Part shown: in pieces, positions 17,509 through 26,491 of the stretch
Numbering within the stretch: the stretch's first letter is position 1
Layout of the letters: every line of letters begins with the position of its first letter
Translations under genes and position numbers: made by a program
Notes under the pieces: generated by a model
The model's database searches: none
What the model saw: only the letters and a program-made list of their open reading frames with translations
Told to the model about the DNA's origin: nothing
Assembly (NCBI RefSeq): GCF_900110875.1
Contig: NZ_FOFM01000005.1
Coordinates: forward strand, 124,001 to 188,000
DNA length: 64,000 nucleotides
Direction: 5' to 3'
Source: Pseudovibrio axinellae
GTDB lineage: Bacteria; Pseudomonadota; Alphaproteobacteria; Rhizobiales; Stappiaceae

Positions 17509-17943
17509 TTAGGCAACAGGGGCTTCAACTGCATCAAGCGCTTTCACCAATGCTTCAAATGCAAGCATGGTAGAAGCATGCCTCGCTTTATAGCTACGCA
17601 CCGGCTCCAGGAATGAAAGCTCAGCAAAACGTCCGCTCGGAGGCGGCCCATCTTCCTTCAGCATAGCATGTAGTTGTGTATATGCATTTCTTACTTCGGT
17701 TGGAGACGCGCCTATCACATTCCGTCCAAGTATGGACGCCGACGCCTGCCCCAAAGCGCAAGCTTTCACATCTTGCGCAAACGCAGTTATTAGACCATCG
17801 ATTACACTAACCTCGACACTGACGGTCGAACCACACAGTCGCGAGTGCGCTTTTGCATCAGCCTGTGGATTATCAAGGTGCCCCAATAATGGGATATTCC
17901 CTGCAAACTCAAGGATCTTATTATTGTAAATGTCGTCCAACAT
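17509..17943 (-). CDS. IscU/NifU-like iron-sulfur scaffold homologue
   Basis: A 144-residue protein of the IscU/NifU N-terminal fold. The first two cluster ligands are present: C37 in SRLCGSTVSVE and C62 in KACALGQASAS. Where classical IscU has the third cysteine (HCS-LA), this protein reads RHASTMLAF, with alanine at 123. It may therefore be a divergent scaffold, a carrier that uses other ligands, or a protein with another role. No iscS, hscA or other Fe-S genes are adjacent; the companion is yidD downstream. The ATG at 17943 opens the operon, divergent from folE. Confidence 0.8.
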   Translation of the reverse strand: MLDDIYNNKILEFAGNIPLLGHLDNPQADAKAHSRLCGSTVSVEVSVIDGLITAFAQDVKACALGQASASILGRNVIGASPTEVRNAYTQLHAMLKEDGPPPSGRFAELSFLEPVRSYKARHASTMLAFEALVKALDAVEAPVA

Positions 17944-18357
17944 GCAAAACTCTGTCTACCAAACTGACACCCGCTTTAGAACCCAAAGCGGTCAAGGGTT
18001 ACGCAATAATAAGGGAAGACCCTTCCCTAACCAAGACATCTACCTTATATAGGTGGTACTGCCGAGACCTTGCTAGAGGTCAAAAGCGGATTATCGCAAT
18101 CTAGCATACATTACCTAGAAGAAACCATAAGTGCCAATTGATTGGCTGTCTAAACGGGTTGTCGCAGACCATGGCCTGAGCCATACTCGCATCTCCTTAG
18201 GTAAGACGCAGTTTTGCATAAGACAACGCAAAGAGCCTGATTTAAGAACAGGCCATCGAAAATAGTTTTTGCGCAGGAGCCTATGGCGGGTTCAGTGTTT
18301 TTTTAAGAGCTGTATGTCTTAAGTTACACATCACCTGCGTATTGTTGGAGACATAAT
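17944..18357 (+). other. folE upstream region
   Basis: About 410 bp without a gene, between the divergent IscU-like gene and folE. Promoters for both must lie here. The right half holds three mutually exclusive base-pairings and a terminator-like hairpin with a seven-T run, described as a candidate regulatory leader. GGAG at 18346-18349 is the folE ribosome site. Confidence 0.6.
18171..18304 (+). promoter_or_regulatory. candidate attenuator or riboswitch leader of folE
   Basis: CAGGCCAT at 18249-18256 can pair perfectly with ATGGCCTG at 18171-18178. Alternatively CAGGC there pairs with GCCTG at 18235-18239, or the wider segment 18246-18256 (GAAC and GCCAT arms) pairs with 18283-18293 to form a hairpin followed by seven T residues at 18298-18304. 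Competing structures ending in a terminator-like hairpin 54 bp before a start codon look like transcription attenuation. Alphaproteobacterial folE genes are known to carry the folE motif (THF-II riboswitch), but I could not match its consensus here. Confidence 0.4.
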
Positions 18358-18990
18358 ATGGACGCTGTTTTGAGACCGGTTACTGACACCGATCCCACGG
18401 CTACAGAAGACAACAAGCTCCCCAACCGCCCTAGCCGGGCTGAAGCTGAAGCCGCTGCACGTGTTCTTCTTCATTGGATCGGTGACGATCCCGAACGCGA
18501 GGGACTGTTGGATACTCCAAAGCGTGTCGTAAAAGCTTATGAGGATCTTTTCTCTGGCTATAAAGAGGACCCGCGCGAGCATATGGAGCGCACCTTTGAA
18601 GAAGTCGGTGGATACAACGACATCGTGTTACTCAAAGATATTAGCTTCACATCGTTCTGTGAGCATCACGTTCTTCCTTTCACCGGCAAGGCGCACATTG
18701 CGTACTATCCAAATCACGCGGTGGTCGGGCTTTCTAAGATCGCACGTGTTGTAGACATTTTTGCACGCCGCCTGCAGACACAGGAACACCTGACGGTGCA
18801 GATCTCTACTGCAATCGAAAAATACCTGGCTCCACGTGGCGTTGCCGTAATGATCGAAGCAGAGCACCAGTGCATGTCCATGCGTGGCATACAAAAACAA
18901 GGTGTATCAACACTCACAAACCGGTTCAGTGGTGCCTTCGAAAATGATGCATCAGAGCAGGTTCGCTTTATGACAATGGTCCGCTCTTAA
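18358..18990 (+). CDS. folE: GTP cyclohydrolase I (type IA)
   Basis: A 210-residue enzyme converting GTP to 7,8-dihydroneopterin triphosphate, the first step of folate and pterin synthesis. Zinc ligands C101 and H104 are visible in [13 protein letters not shown] and C172 in [13 protein letters not shown]. Further blocks are [33 protein letters not shown] and the final [15 protein letters not shown] sits seven bases before the ATG. It begins a run with hisI and a patatin-like gene on the same strand. The structured leader upstream suggests feedback control. Confidence 0.97.
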   Translation: MDAVLRPVTDTDPTATEDNKLPNRPSRAEAEAAARVLLHWIGDDPEREGLLDTPKRVVKAYEDLFSGYKEDPREHMERTFEEVGGYNDIVLLKDISFTSFCEHHVLPFTGKAHIAYYPNHAVVGLSKIARVVDIFARRLQTQEHLTVQISTAIEKYLAPRGVAVMIEAEHQCMSMRGIQKQGVSTLTNRFSGAFENDASEQVRFMTMVRS

Positions 18991-19025
18991 GCCAGGCCAT
19001 TCATTCTTAGAAATTCGAGCAATTC

Positions 19026-19496
19026 ATGTCGACGAATATAAAGGCCGGCGGCTTCGCGCCGCGAGCTGACAAAAATACAGTTGAGCTTGGCGATGAGCTG
19101 CGCCCAAAATTTGACGAAAACGGCCTGATTGTTGCTGCGGTCACCGACTTTGAAAGTGGCGAGCTGGTTATGGTCGGATACATGAACGCCGAAAGCCTAC
19201 GCCGGACAATAGAAACTGGCGAAGCTTGGTATTGGAGCCGCTCTCGCCAGGAGTACTGGAAAAAGGGTGGCACTTCCGGCCAGGTTCAAGAAGTCATTGA
19301 GCTCAGAACCGATTGCGACCAGGATGCTATCTGGCTTCGCGTTAAGGTTCACGGCAACGGCGCAACCTGTCATGTCGGTTATCGTTCCTGTTTCTTCCGA
19401 ACGGTTAAATCGGACGATACCGGTGAGGTGTGGTTAGAAAAATCAGAAGCGTCACCGACATATGACCCCCAAGAAGTTTATGGAGAAAATCAATAG
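19026..19496 (+). CDS. hisI: phosphoribosyl-AMP cyclohydrolase
   Basis: A 156-residue enzyme opening the adenine ring of phosphoribosyl-AMP, the third step of histidine synthesis. The magnesium site DCDQD is at residues 96-100, and zinc ligands are supplied by the same motif plus C115 and C122 ([13 protein letters not shown]). [24 protein letters not shown] is the usual central block. It is the stand-alone HisI form, not fused to HisE. It starts 35 bp after folE and is probably co-transcribed, linking purine-using pathways by position only. Confidence 0.96.
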   Translation: MSTNIKAGGFAPRADKNTVELGDELRPKFDENGLIVAAVTDFESGELVMVGYMNAESLRRTIETGEAWYWSRSRQEYWKKGGTSGQVQEVIELRTDCDQDAIWLRVKVHGNGATCHVGYRSCFFRTVKSDDTGEVWLEKSEASPTYDPQEVYGENQ

Positions 19497-19600
19497 GTTT
19501 CTCTGCGCCCAAATTCTGTCTTTTTATAGGTTTATGGACCATACTTGCCGTAAGGTAAGGATGACAATTCATTCACTGACTGACAGACGGGGAGAAGGCC

Positions 19601-20614
19601 GTGCTGCCAAAAATATCTCTTTGGCCTACCAGCAGACAGCCTACAGAACAGGATCAAGAACCTGAAACACCGTCAAATGCGCCTGATCCGGAAATAACGC
19701 CTGGAATTGGCTTGGCTCTTGGCGGTGGCGCTGCACGCGGCTGGGCCCATATCGGTGTCCTCAAAGCCCTCTCCGAAGCAGGTATTCAGTTAGATTTCAT
19801 CGCAGGAACATCAATCGGCGCTGTTGTTGGCGGCTGCTATCTCTGCGGCAAACTGGATCAGCTTGAAGAGTGGGTCCTCACTCTTTCTCGTCGCCGTGTG
19901 TTCAGCATGGTTGATCTGTCGTTCGGTGGATCAGGCCTCATTTCCGGTAACAAAGTCCTTTCCTTATTTGAAGACCACTTTGGTGGCATCATGATCGAGG
20001 ATCTTGACCGACCCTTCGCCGCAGTCGCGACCGAGCTGGGCACGGGGCATGAAATCTGGTTAAAAAATGGCCCACTCGCTCAAGCGATGCGATGCACAAC
20101 GTCGCTGCCCGGCGTCTTCGAACCTGTTGCCTATGGTGGCCGCTGGTTAGTGGATGGGGCGCTGGTAAACCCGATCCCGGTGTCAGTTTGCCGCGCGATG
20201 GGTGCCAGAGCAGTAATAGCGATAAATCTGAATTCAGATACCTTTGGCCGCGGCTCCACTGTTGTCCATGAGCTCCCCCCAATTCCCAAGGATATGATCC
20301 CAGAAATTGAAAGCAGACTCCTAAAAGATCCGGGCGGCACAATTAAACGTGTTTTGCGCCGACAGATATTTGGCGGCAAACCCAAAGCTCTTCCGGGCAT
20401 TTCGGGGGTTATGATGGACAGCTACAATATTATTCAGGATAGGATCGGCCGCTCACGCCTTGCAGGCGACCCACCAGACTCGATCTTAACATTACGCCTG
20501 TCACATTTGGGTCTGTTCGATTTTCATCGTGGGGAAGAGGCCATACGCGTCGGCTATGAAACTACATGTCGTGCACTGCCTGAGCTACATCAACTGGCAG
20601 AGATGCAGCCATAA
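19601..20614 (+). CDS. patatin-like phospholipase (RssA type)
   Basis: A 337-residue patatin-fold acyl hydrolase. The oxyanion-hole GGGAARGWAHIGVL at 41-54, the nucleophile motif GTSIG at 69-73 (Ser71) and the catalytic DG dyad at 185-186 (WLVDGALVNP) are all intact, so activity on phospholipids or other esters is expected. No signal peptide is seen; it is probably cytosolic or membrane-associated. The first 35 residues are variable and proline-rich. The start is GTG at 19601 with GGGGAGA upstream. It follows hisI by about 100 bp. Confidence 0.9.
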   Translation: MLPKISLWPTSRQPTEQDQEPETPSNAPDPEITPGIGLALGGGAARGWAHIGVLKALSEAGIQLDFIAGTSIGAVVGGCYLCGKLDQLEEWVLTLSRRRVFSMVDLSFGGSGLISGNKVLSLFEDHFGGIMIEDLDRPFAAVATELGTGHEIWLKNGPLAQAMRCTTSLPGVFEPVAYGGRWLVDGALVNPIPVSVCRAMGARAVIAINLNSDTFGRGSTVVHELPPIPKDMIPEIESRLLKDPGGTIKRVLRRQIFGGKPKALPGISGVMMDSYNIIQDRIGRSRLAGDPPDSILTLRLSHLGLFDFHRGEEAIRVGYETTCRALPELHQLAEMQP

Positions 20615-20736
20615 CGTTTGTAGAACAAACATCTTGCGTGTCTTCTACAAAAATCCACTGGCACAAGATAAGTGTCTATCAGACCTCGACAAAGCGAAAC
20701 TGCTATGTCCAAGCAACACAGCAGTTTTCACTTACG

Positions 20737-21168
20737 TTACACGGCTTGTATATAGTTTCTCAAATCATGAGCCTCTCGCTCGACCTGAGCGATCCGGAAT
20801 TTGACAATATCGCCGATTGAGACCAGGCCAATGAGCTTCCCATCTTCCACGACAGGCATATGACGGAACCGTCCTTCAGTCATCAGCGCCATTAAACCGG
20901 TCACTGAATCCGCCTCTGTACAAACGGTGACCTCTTTTGTCATGTACTCACTGACAGGATGCGACAGTGCATCAGTCCCCTCCATGGCGATGGCTCGCAC
21001 AACATCACGCTCAGAAACGATACCGACAATCACGCCGGGCTCATCACACAACACGATTGCACCCACGCGCCGTCCACCAAGGCTTGCACAAATCTCACTT
21101 AAACTGCGAGTACTCGGCTCGGTAAAAACGTCCCGCCCTTTGCCGTTCAATATGGCAGCAACTGTCAT
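20737..21168 (-). CDS. CBS-pair domain protein
   Basis: A 143-residue protein consisting of two CBS motifs: the first ends GVIVGIVSERDVVRAIA and the second RHMPVVEDGKLIGLVSIGDIVK. CBS pairs bind adenine nucleotides and act as energy or ligand sensors. There is no fused effector domain, so it probably works by binding a partner. GGAGG lies five bases before the ATG. It converges with the patatin gene. The target is unknown. Confidence 0.92.
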   Translation of the reverse strand: MTVAAILNGKGRDVFTEPSTRSLSEICASLGGRRVGAIVLCDEPGVIVGIVSERDVVRAIAMEGTDALSHPVSEYMTKEVTVCTEADSVTGLMALMTEGRFRHMPVVEDGKLIGLVSIGDIVKFRIAQVEREAHDLRNYIQAV

Positions 21169-21332
21169 CGCGACCTCCTCATTTGTTTATGCCATTCTTC
21201 TTTCTCATAGAAAAAAGAGGAAGAGAGTATTTCTAACCCTACGGCATCATGGCATAAAAAAACAATACTTTCCAAGTCAGCAAATTAAGTGCTGCTAACA
21301 TATGTAGTTAGCTAAGAATTTTATAGCTTCCT

Positions 21333-22103
21333 TCAACGCGACTTGATTGGGTCAAGCAGAGGAAAGAGGATAAGCCCTGCAAAGAATCCACCAACATGAG
21401 CTTGCCATGCGACACTGACACCTTCCCCGGTAAGAGGAGTCGACCAGACACCAAAGAGGAAGTTTAGCCCAAACCAAACAAGAATGAATGTGAACACACG
21501 TCTATCACTTAATGCTTCCATCAAGGGTCTGGCAGGCACAGCATAGGCGGCAGTATCAAGACGTCTAAACGACCCCATTGGCCCTCCAGCCTCAAAGATA
21601 AACCTCAAGGACGCCGCCATCTGGCCAGAAACGGCTGCTGATGCCCCGATTACCGGAATGCTCTGCCCCCAATTGGTCGCAAGGTGAGCTGCGGCACCAG
21701 CAATGGCGCAGATAGCAGAAAGGAGCAAGAAACGGGGGGCACCAAAACGCCGCGCAACCGCGCTCCCGAACACCGCCATCCACAGCAGGTTAAAGCCAAT
21801 ATGCTGCGCACTCCCATGAAGAAAACCGTAGGTCAGGAAGCTCCAGATCGCGGAAGCTGTTTCACCTGGCCAGGAATATGAGTCCATGAAGCCGCTCAGA
21901 TAACGAACTGGCCAAAATGCAAACAGACGTAGCGCCAGGAAATCAGTGCTCGCAGATAAAACATACACCCGAACGAGATGTATTCCGATCAGTACCAATG
22001 ACAAGCCAACAACTACGGTTGGCAGATTAAACATTGGCTCCCGTGGTGGCTGCTGAAACTCTGGGTTGCGCGGTGCCATATGCTCTTCATTGGATTGGTT
22101 CAT
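21333..22103 (-). CDS. rhomboid intramembrane serine protease
   Basis: A 256-residue multi-pass membrane protein. The catalytic serine is S155 in IGASAAVSG (usual GxSGxxxG, here with alanine), and the catalytic histidine is H236 in WQAHVGGFFAGL. Oxyanion residues H101 and N105 are in HIGFNLLWM. About six transmembrane helices are visible. Rhomboids cut substrates within the membrane; the substrate is unknown. An N-terminal cytosolic tail is rich in proline and glutamine. The start is set at 22103; MAPRNP at 22079 is possible, since neither has a strong ribosome site. Confidence 0.85.
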   Translation of the reverse strand: MNQSNEEHMAPRNPEFQQPPREPMFNLPTVVVGLSLVLIGIHLVRVYVLSASTDFLALRLFAFWPVRYLSGFMDSYSWPGETASAIWSFLTYGFLHGSAQHIGFNLLWMAVFGSAVARRFGAPRFLLLSAICAIAGAAAHLATNWGQSIPVIGASAAVSGQMAASLRFIFEAGGPMGSFRRLDTAAYAVPARPLMEALSDRRVFTFILVWFGLNFLFGVWSTPLTGEGVSVAWQAHVGGFFAGLILFPLLDPIKSR

Positions 22104-22545
22104 TTCACTACATATCCGAAAATTAGTGTCCCATTTTGAACTAGAACAACTTGGCATCCTGCGCAAGTATCACCCGGACATACGAGACGTGGACAGACCT
22201 CACGTATCATCAACTCCTAAAGGTCCTCCCGGTCAGGAGCTGGTCTTTCCATCTCTAAACGATGCCAAGGCAACAAAATAGCGATGCATCCATCAGCATT
22301 TACAAAACACTAGGCATGCCAGCAGCTCAACCAATGAAACAAGGGCGGAAGTACTCCGAGAGTTCAAGCATAGCAAACAAAACCATCAACCAAGACAATA
22401 ATTTGATCAATATCTTGATTTCTCTCTAGTTTGGCATGCTCCCTGCTTAACCCCCACCATAGACCAACGGCTAGTTAAAGAAGTCCATAAAAAGGACACT
22501 AGCGTCAATCGGGGCACCCAATCAACGGGCTGGGGTGGGAAGAAT
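22104..22545. other. rhomboid-PAS intergenic region
   Basis: About 440 bp between the divergent rhomboid and PAS-domain genes. No gene, RNA or strong hairpin was recognised. Promoters for both sides must lie here. GGTGGGAAG precedes the PAS gene start. Confidence 0.4.
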
Positions 22546-23235
22546 ATGAAACACGGCGCATCGCGGATATTATTTGAATACTGGGACGAGATACGGGCGC
22601 AACGCCCCGCACCAGAACGCGGAGATATCCAGCCCTCAGCGATAAAAAGCGTACTGGGTGATACTTTTATTCTGGAACTGGCCAAGCAAAAGCAGTTCAG
22701 GTTTCGCCTTGCCGGCACACGATTGTGCTCTCTCTTTTGCCGCGAACTGAAAGGGCGGAACTTTCTCGTCGGCTGGGATGACAAAGATCAACAAGCCGTC
22801 ACCGCCATGCTCTCAGCAATTACAAAGGACGGAGCTGCCGCGGTCATCAGTTTCACTGGCTCCACCGATATGGACCAGTCAGTTGATTTAGAGGTGCTAC
22901 TCCTGCCAATTCGAGTGCAAGGCGAGGGCTGTACGCGGATTTTAGGATGCATGGCTCCTTTGAAACGCCCGTTCTGGCTCGGCGTCCAGCCCGTCACAAA
23001 GCAAAAAATAAACAACCTTAGGCTAATCTGGCCAGACGATGATGACCCGATTTTCAGTGATGGAAATGAATGTGTTCCACATTTTGGAACCCCTTCCCAC
23101 CGCGCAGTTGGCCCAATGGAACCAAGAGTGAATCGCACAGGCCGACTAACACGCCCGACTCCGCCCAAAACAGTCCCAATCCCAAATAGCAGACAAGTGG
23201 CACACCTAAGGGTCGTTGATGGCGGCAAAATATAA
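22546..23235 (+). CDS. PAS_5-type PAS domain protein
   Basis: A 229-residue protein matching the alphaproteobacterial PAS_5 family in its first 150 residues: LFEYWDEIRAQR, then RGDIQPSAIKSVLGDTFILE, the core FRFRLAGTRLCSLFCRELKGRNF and LLLPIRVQGEGCTRILGCMAP. The tail is proline-rich and likely disordered. No kinase or cyclase domain is attached, so it probably senses a small molecule or redox state and signals through a partner. A tandem-PilZ gene follows about 100 bp downstream on the same strand. Confidence 0.82.
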   Translation: MKHGASRILFEYWDEIRAQRPAPERGDIQPSAIKSVLGDTFILELAKQKQFRFRLAGTRLCSLFCRELKGRNFLVGWDDKDQQAVTAMLSAITKDGAAAVISFTGSTDMDQSVDLEVLLLPIRVQGEGCTRILGCMAPLKRPFWLGVQPVTKQKINNLRLIWPDDDDPIFSDGNECVPHFGTPSHRAVGPMEPRVNRTGRLTRPTPPKTVPIPNSRQVAHLRVVDGGKI

Positions 23236-23340
23236 ACCTGTACATTTCGCCAGAGTTACCACTCTGTTAACCTTGCTTTCATAGGGTTTGGCCCAAGTTT
23301 TGTATCTATCAATTATCGCGTACTTGGGATTCTTGGGCAA

Positions 23341-23976
23341 ATGGACGGGCGCACAGCGACCAACAGAATTGCTGCATTAGCAGCAAAAGGACCTGACAAG
23401 CGCCGTTTTTCTCGCGTTGACGTCAATGTATTAGGCCGCTTCATGTTGGAAAACAGGCGCGAATATCCCTGCCAGGTCGTAAACATGTCACCAGGTGGCG
23501 CAGCTTTCATCTCTCCTGTTGTCGGGAAGATTGGTGAACGCGTAATCGCCTACCTTGACCATATTGGCCGCATCGAAGGCAAGATCGTCCGGGAAATTGA
23601 TGGCGGCTTCGCCATGACAGTGAATGCCAGCGCCCGCAAACGCGATAAGCTGGCATCGGTACTGACATGGCTAGCAAACAAAGACGAACTCAACCTGCCC
23701 GAGGACCGCAGATTCGATCGCTTTGTTCCAAAGAACCCAATCTCAAAAATTATCCTGCCTGACAACAGGGAGTACGCCTGTCGGATCGTTGACGTTTCTC
23801 TGTCCGGTGCCGCACTGAAAACCGATGTACGCCCTGCACTTGGCACACCAATAACACTAGGAAAAATGCGAGCGCGTATCGTGCGCCACTTCGAAGACGG
23901 CGTTGCTGTTGAGTTTGCCACTGTCCAGAATCAGCAGCTGCTGGAGAACCATATCTCACATGTTGAAGAGCATTAG
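23341..23976 (+). CDS. tandem PilZ domain protein
   Basis: A 211-residue protein with two PilZ domains, the receptor fold for cyclic di-GMP. The first has RRFSR at 21-25 and NMSPGG at 48-53; the second has RRFDR at 123-127 and DVSLSG at 151-156. Both keep the RxxxR and (D/N)xSxxG motifs, so both could bind the nucleotide. It is probably cytosolic, without membrane segments. It follows the PAS gene and precedes a LapG-like protease gene, a setting consistent with surface or biofilm control. Confidence 0.88.
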   Translation: MDGRTATNRIAALAAKGPDKRRFSRVDVNVLGRFMLENRREYPCQVVNMSPGGAAFISPVVGKIGERVIAYLDHIGRIEGKIVREIDGGFAMTVNASARKRDKLASVLTWLANKDELNLPEDRRFDRFVPKNPISKIILPDNREYACRIVDVSLSGAALKTDVRPALGTPITLGKMRARIVRHFEDGVAVEFATVQNQQLLENHISHVEEH

Positions 23977-24345
23977 ATGAACAACACGCCAAAACGGACA
24001 TTTCGGTTTAGGACTCAACTTAGATTTTTAAAATAATTTGAAAAATATTTCTGGCAAATTTCGTATGCTTTAAGCATGCGTTCACTCTCAAAGCCTAGTT
24101 CACAAGCAGCTTGCCCAACGCGCTTATCGCAAAACACCTTTAGAAATCCTAGTTTCCTGCGGTTTCGTGATATAGTTACATTTTGAATTAATTTTAAATC
24201 TAATTTTGCGTTTATTTAAATCAATTGCAATAAAACTTTGGATTAAATACCGCGCTAATTTGATTAAATTATACGTATTCGATTTATGACCAAATAAAAC
24301 AGAGCGTCTGAAAGTAGGCCCGTCCAAGGTTGGAGGGCTCTACTT
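23977..24345. other. AT-rich gap before the LapG-like gene
   Basis: About 370 bp, strongly AT-rich from 24000 to 24300, with no convincing gene. It probably contains the promoter of the following gene. TTGGAGGG at 24330-24337 is that gene's ribosome site. Confidence 0.4.
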
Positions 24346-24966
24346 GTGTTTGAGTACAAGCTGTTCGCGAAAAGTGTATTTGGTATCGTGATAAGCGGAT
24401 TACTAGGCCTATCTCATGCGAATGCTGAGCAGGTTCCTGGACGCTTTATGCCAGTTATTGGTCAGGCCAGTGCCCCGATTGGTCACCGTGAGTTTTGTCG
24501 AAATTACCCTGTCCAATGCGAGTATGGCACAAACACGCCTCTGGTTGTTCGCCTGACGAAAGAACGCTGGCAAGAGCTTTTGGACATCAACACAAACATC
24601 AACGCCAACGTACGTCCTTTGACTGACGATCAACTCTTTGGCGTTGCAGAATACTGGACGTATCCGCAAGGAGCTGGTGACTGCGAAGAGTATGTGTTGG
24701 AAAAACAACGCCAGTTGATCAACTTGGGATGGCCTCCAAGCGCCCTTCTCATCACAGTTGTCAAAGACTTGGATAACGGCGGCCATGCAGTCCTGAGCGT
24801 GAGAACAGATCAGGGTGATCTCATTCTTGATAATCAGGTCACCTCAATTTTGCCTTGGTACTCAACGCCCTACCGCTATGTAAAACGGCAGTCCGCTCGT
24901 AACGCCGCAGCATGGTCTGCTATTTCTGATAAGCGCGTTACCACAGTCGCCAGCATTCCTGAATAA
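24346..24966 (+). CDS. transglutaminase-like cysteine peptidase (LapG family)
   Basis: A 206-residue periplasmic protease of the bacterial transglutaminase-like cysteine peptidase family. The signal peptide is residues 1-27. The catalytic triad is C113 (GAGDCEEYVLEK), H147 (NGGHAVL) and D162 (DLILDNQV). LapG-type enzymes cut surface adhesins and are released or restrained by cyclic-di-GMP-binding LapD partners; no LapD is adjacent here. The start is GTG at 24346, eight bases after GGAGGG. It follows the PAS and tandem-PilZ genes. A terminator follows. Confidence 0.87.
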   Translation: MFEYKLFAKSVFGIVISGLLGLSHANAEQVPGRFMPVIGQASAPIGHREFCRNYPVQCEYGTNTPLVVRLTKERWQELLDINTNINANVRPLTDDQLFGVAEYWTYPQGAGDCEEYVLEKQRQLINLGWPPSALLITVVKDLDNGGHAVLSVRTDQGDLILDNQVTSILPWYSTPYRYVKRQSARNAAAWSAISDKRVTTVASIPE

Positions 24967-24994
24967 GACAGCCAGCGCCCTGTCAATTGAAGAC

Positions 24995-25018
24995 GCCGCA
25001 GAAATTCTCTGCGGCTTT
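24995..25018 (+). terminator. intrinsic terminator of the LapG-like gene
   Basis: GCCGCAGA at 24995-25002 pairs with TCTGCGGC at 25008-25015 around AATTC, followed by TTTCT. It lies 28 bp past the stop codon and may also serve the convergent carbonic anhydrase gene. Confidence 0.85.
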
Positions 25019-25039
25019 CTCATCTCTTTATCGAAACAG

Positions 25040-25567
25040 CTAAATTTCAACCAATTGTGATTTGAACCGCTGGGAGTTCATTACATACCCATCAGCAGAG
25101 CGAATAAGCATAGCTCTGGTCTTTTCATCCAATGAACGAATAACTTTGCCTGGCGTTCCCACAACCAAAGAACCGTCTGGAATGATCTTGCCTTCGGGGA
25201 TCAAAGCATTCGCTCCAATAATGCAACCTTTCCCGATCTTTACGCCATTGAGCACGGTCGCCCCCATACCAATCAAAGACCCCTCTCCCACGCAGCAACC
25301 ATGCAAGATCGCCTTATGACCGATGGTACAATTTGCTTCAATAACGAGAGGATACCCCAAATCCGTATGTAAAACCGAACCGTCCTGGATATTGGAACGT
25401 GCGCCAATGTGAATGAGTTCATTGTCACCACGCAAAACAGCTCCAAACCAGATGCTTGCTTCTTCATCCAGCTGAACGTTTCCTATCAGGCTTGCACATG
25501 GTGCTACCCAGTAGTTCCCGTTTTCAGGCAGTTTCGGGCTTACGTCTCCAAGTTTGTAAAAAGGCAC
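25040..25567 (-). CDS. gamma-class carbonic anhydrase family protein
   Basis: A 175-residue left-handed beta-helix protein of the gamma carbonic anhydrase / YrdA family. Metal-ligand histidines H67, H84 and H89 (GSVLHTD and [10 protein letters not shown]) are present. Hexapeptide turns run from [16 protein letters not shown] to [16 protein letters not shown]. The start is reassigned to GTG at 25567, six bases after GGAG, giving the family N-terminus [14 protein letters not shown]; longer forms add residues unlike the family. It may hydrate carbon dioxide or bind metal without activity. Confidence 0.88.
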   Translation of the reverse strand: MPFYKLGDVSPKLPENGNYWVAPCASLIGNVQLDEEASIWFGAVLRGDNELIHIGARSNIQDGSVLHTDLGYPLVIEANCTIGHKAILHGCCVGEGSLIGMGATVLNGVKIGKGCIIGANALIPEGKIIPDGSLVVGTPGKVIRSLDEKTRAMLIRSADGYVMNSQRFKSQLVEI

Positions 25568-25620
25568 AGGGATCTCCAACACTACAGAATCAACCCTATG
25601 AAATTTAGCATAGGAGACAC

Positions 25621-25935
25621 TCAAAGTACCAAGATAATACCCAGAACGATTGTCCCAGAACAGATGCTCCACATTGTCGCAAGCCCGCCAGCAGCAGCGA
25701 GCATTTTTGGACTAAACATCTCCCGATAATAGTTCTGTATCGCGTTTCGCATAAATATAAACGGCCCGGCAAAGAGCCACATTATCAACAGTACTAAGCC
25801 AGAAACCGGCCCGTTCATCTCTCCAAAAAACCTCGCAGGCTCACCAGTCACCAAATGGTAGAAGCTTCCAAAGACACCTGCAGTTACAAAACCGGAAGCC
25901 GCGATGAACCCGGCAACAAACAATTCGCCTAACAT
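25621..25935 (-). CDS. small four-helix membrane protein, unknown function
   Basis: A 104-residue membrane protein with about three to four hydrophobic helices: [39 protein letters not shown], and a C-terminal [18 protein letters not shown] associate this type with Hyphomicrobiales genes beside gamma carbonic anhydrase but recall no function. The start is reassigned to ATG at 25935, six bases after GGGAG; a longer reading to 26025 has no ribosome site. It ends 53 bp before the carbonic anhydrase start, so it may share a transcript. Confidence 0.65.
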   Translation of the reverse strand: MLGELFVAGFIAASGFVTAGVFGSFYHLVTGEPARFFGEMNGPVSGLVLLIMWLFAGPFIFMRNAIQNYYREMFSPKMLAAAGGLATMWSICSGTIVLGIILVL

Positions 25936-26139
25936 GCGCATCTCCCAACTCTTGGTCGGCTCATCCAACACCAAAGGTAGTACTGTGCTTATGAAAGCAA
26001 ATTCTGTACCGTTCGCTATCCTCAATTAAGCAATTGTAATTATTAGCGTTGAGAAGTTTCTCATCACGGGATCGCATCGCAAGGCGCAGGTTTGTTCCGT
26101 TTCAAAACAGCTATGGCCTACTGTATGCCAACATGAAAC

Positions 26140-26166
26140 AAAAAAGGGCCCCGAAAAGGAGCCCTT
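26140..26166 (-). terminator. intrinsic terminator downstream of the DUF3126 gene
   Basis: On the minus strand AAGGGCTCC pairs with GGGGCCCTT (one G-U) around TTTTC, then a T-run follows. It lies 27 bp beyond the DUF3126 stop codon. Confidence 0.9.
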
Positions 26167-26193
26167 CAAATCTATCTGATCTTGCGTGTTGCC

Positions 26194-26409
26194 TTAAAGG
26201 CCATCCACGTCAATTTCAAGAATAGCCATCTGGAAGTTCCAGCTCAGCTCTCCATCTTCCTCATCACGGAAGATGACACCGAGAAACTCGTTATCAATAT
26301 AAACTTCTGCAGAGTCATCTTTAAGAGGACGTGCACGCACTTCCAAGCCTTGGGACTTGAAAGTATTGCGCATGTAGGTTTGCACCTTACGAATTTCATC
26401 AGGCTTCAC
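26194..26409 (-). CDS. DUF3126 family protein
   Basis: A 71-residue protein matching the short alphaproteobacterial DUF3126 family, with KVQTYMRNTFKSQGLEVRAR, then SAEVYIDNEFLGVIFRDEED and SWNFQMAILEID. Function is unknown. The start is GTG, six bases after AAGGAG. It follows cysE on the same strand with an 82-bp gap and has its own terminator, so cysE-DUF3126 is probably one transcript; no functional link to cysteine synthesis is established. Confidence 0.9.
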   Translation of the reverse strand: MKPDEIRKVQTYMRNTFKSQGLEVRARPLKDDSAEVYIDNEFLGVIFRDEEDGELSWNFQMAILEIDVDGL

Positions 26410-26491
26410 AGCCGTCTCCTTACTATTGTCACATCAAACTTGGGGCACAAACTATACAAGTTTGACCTCATGCCAACCCTCGGAAACTAGC

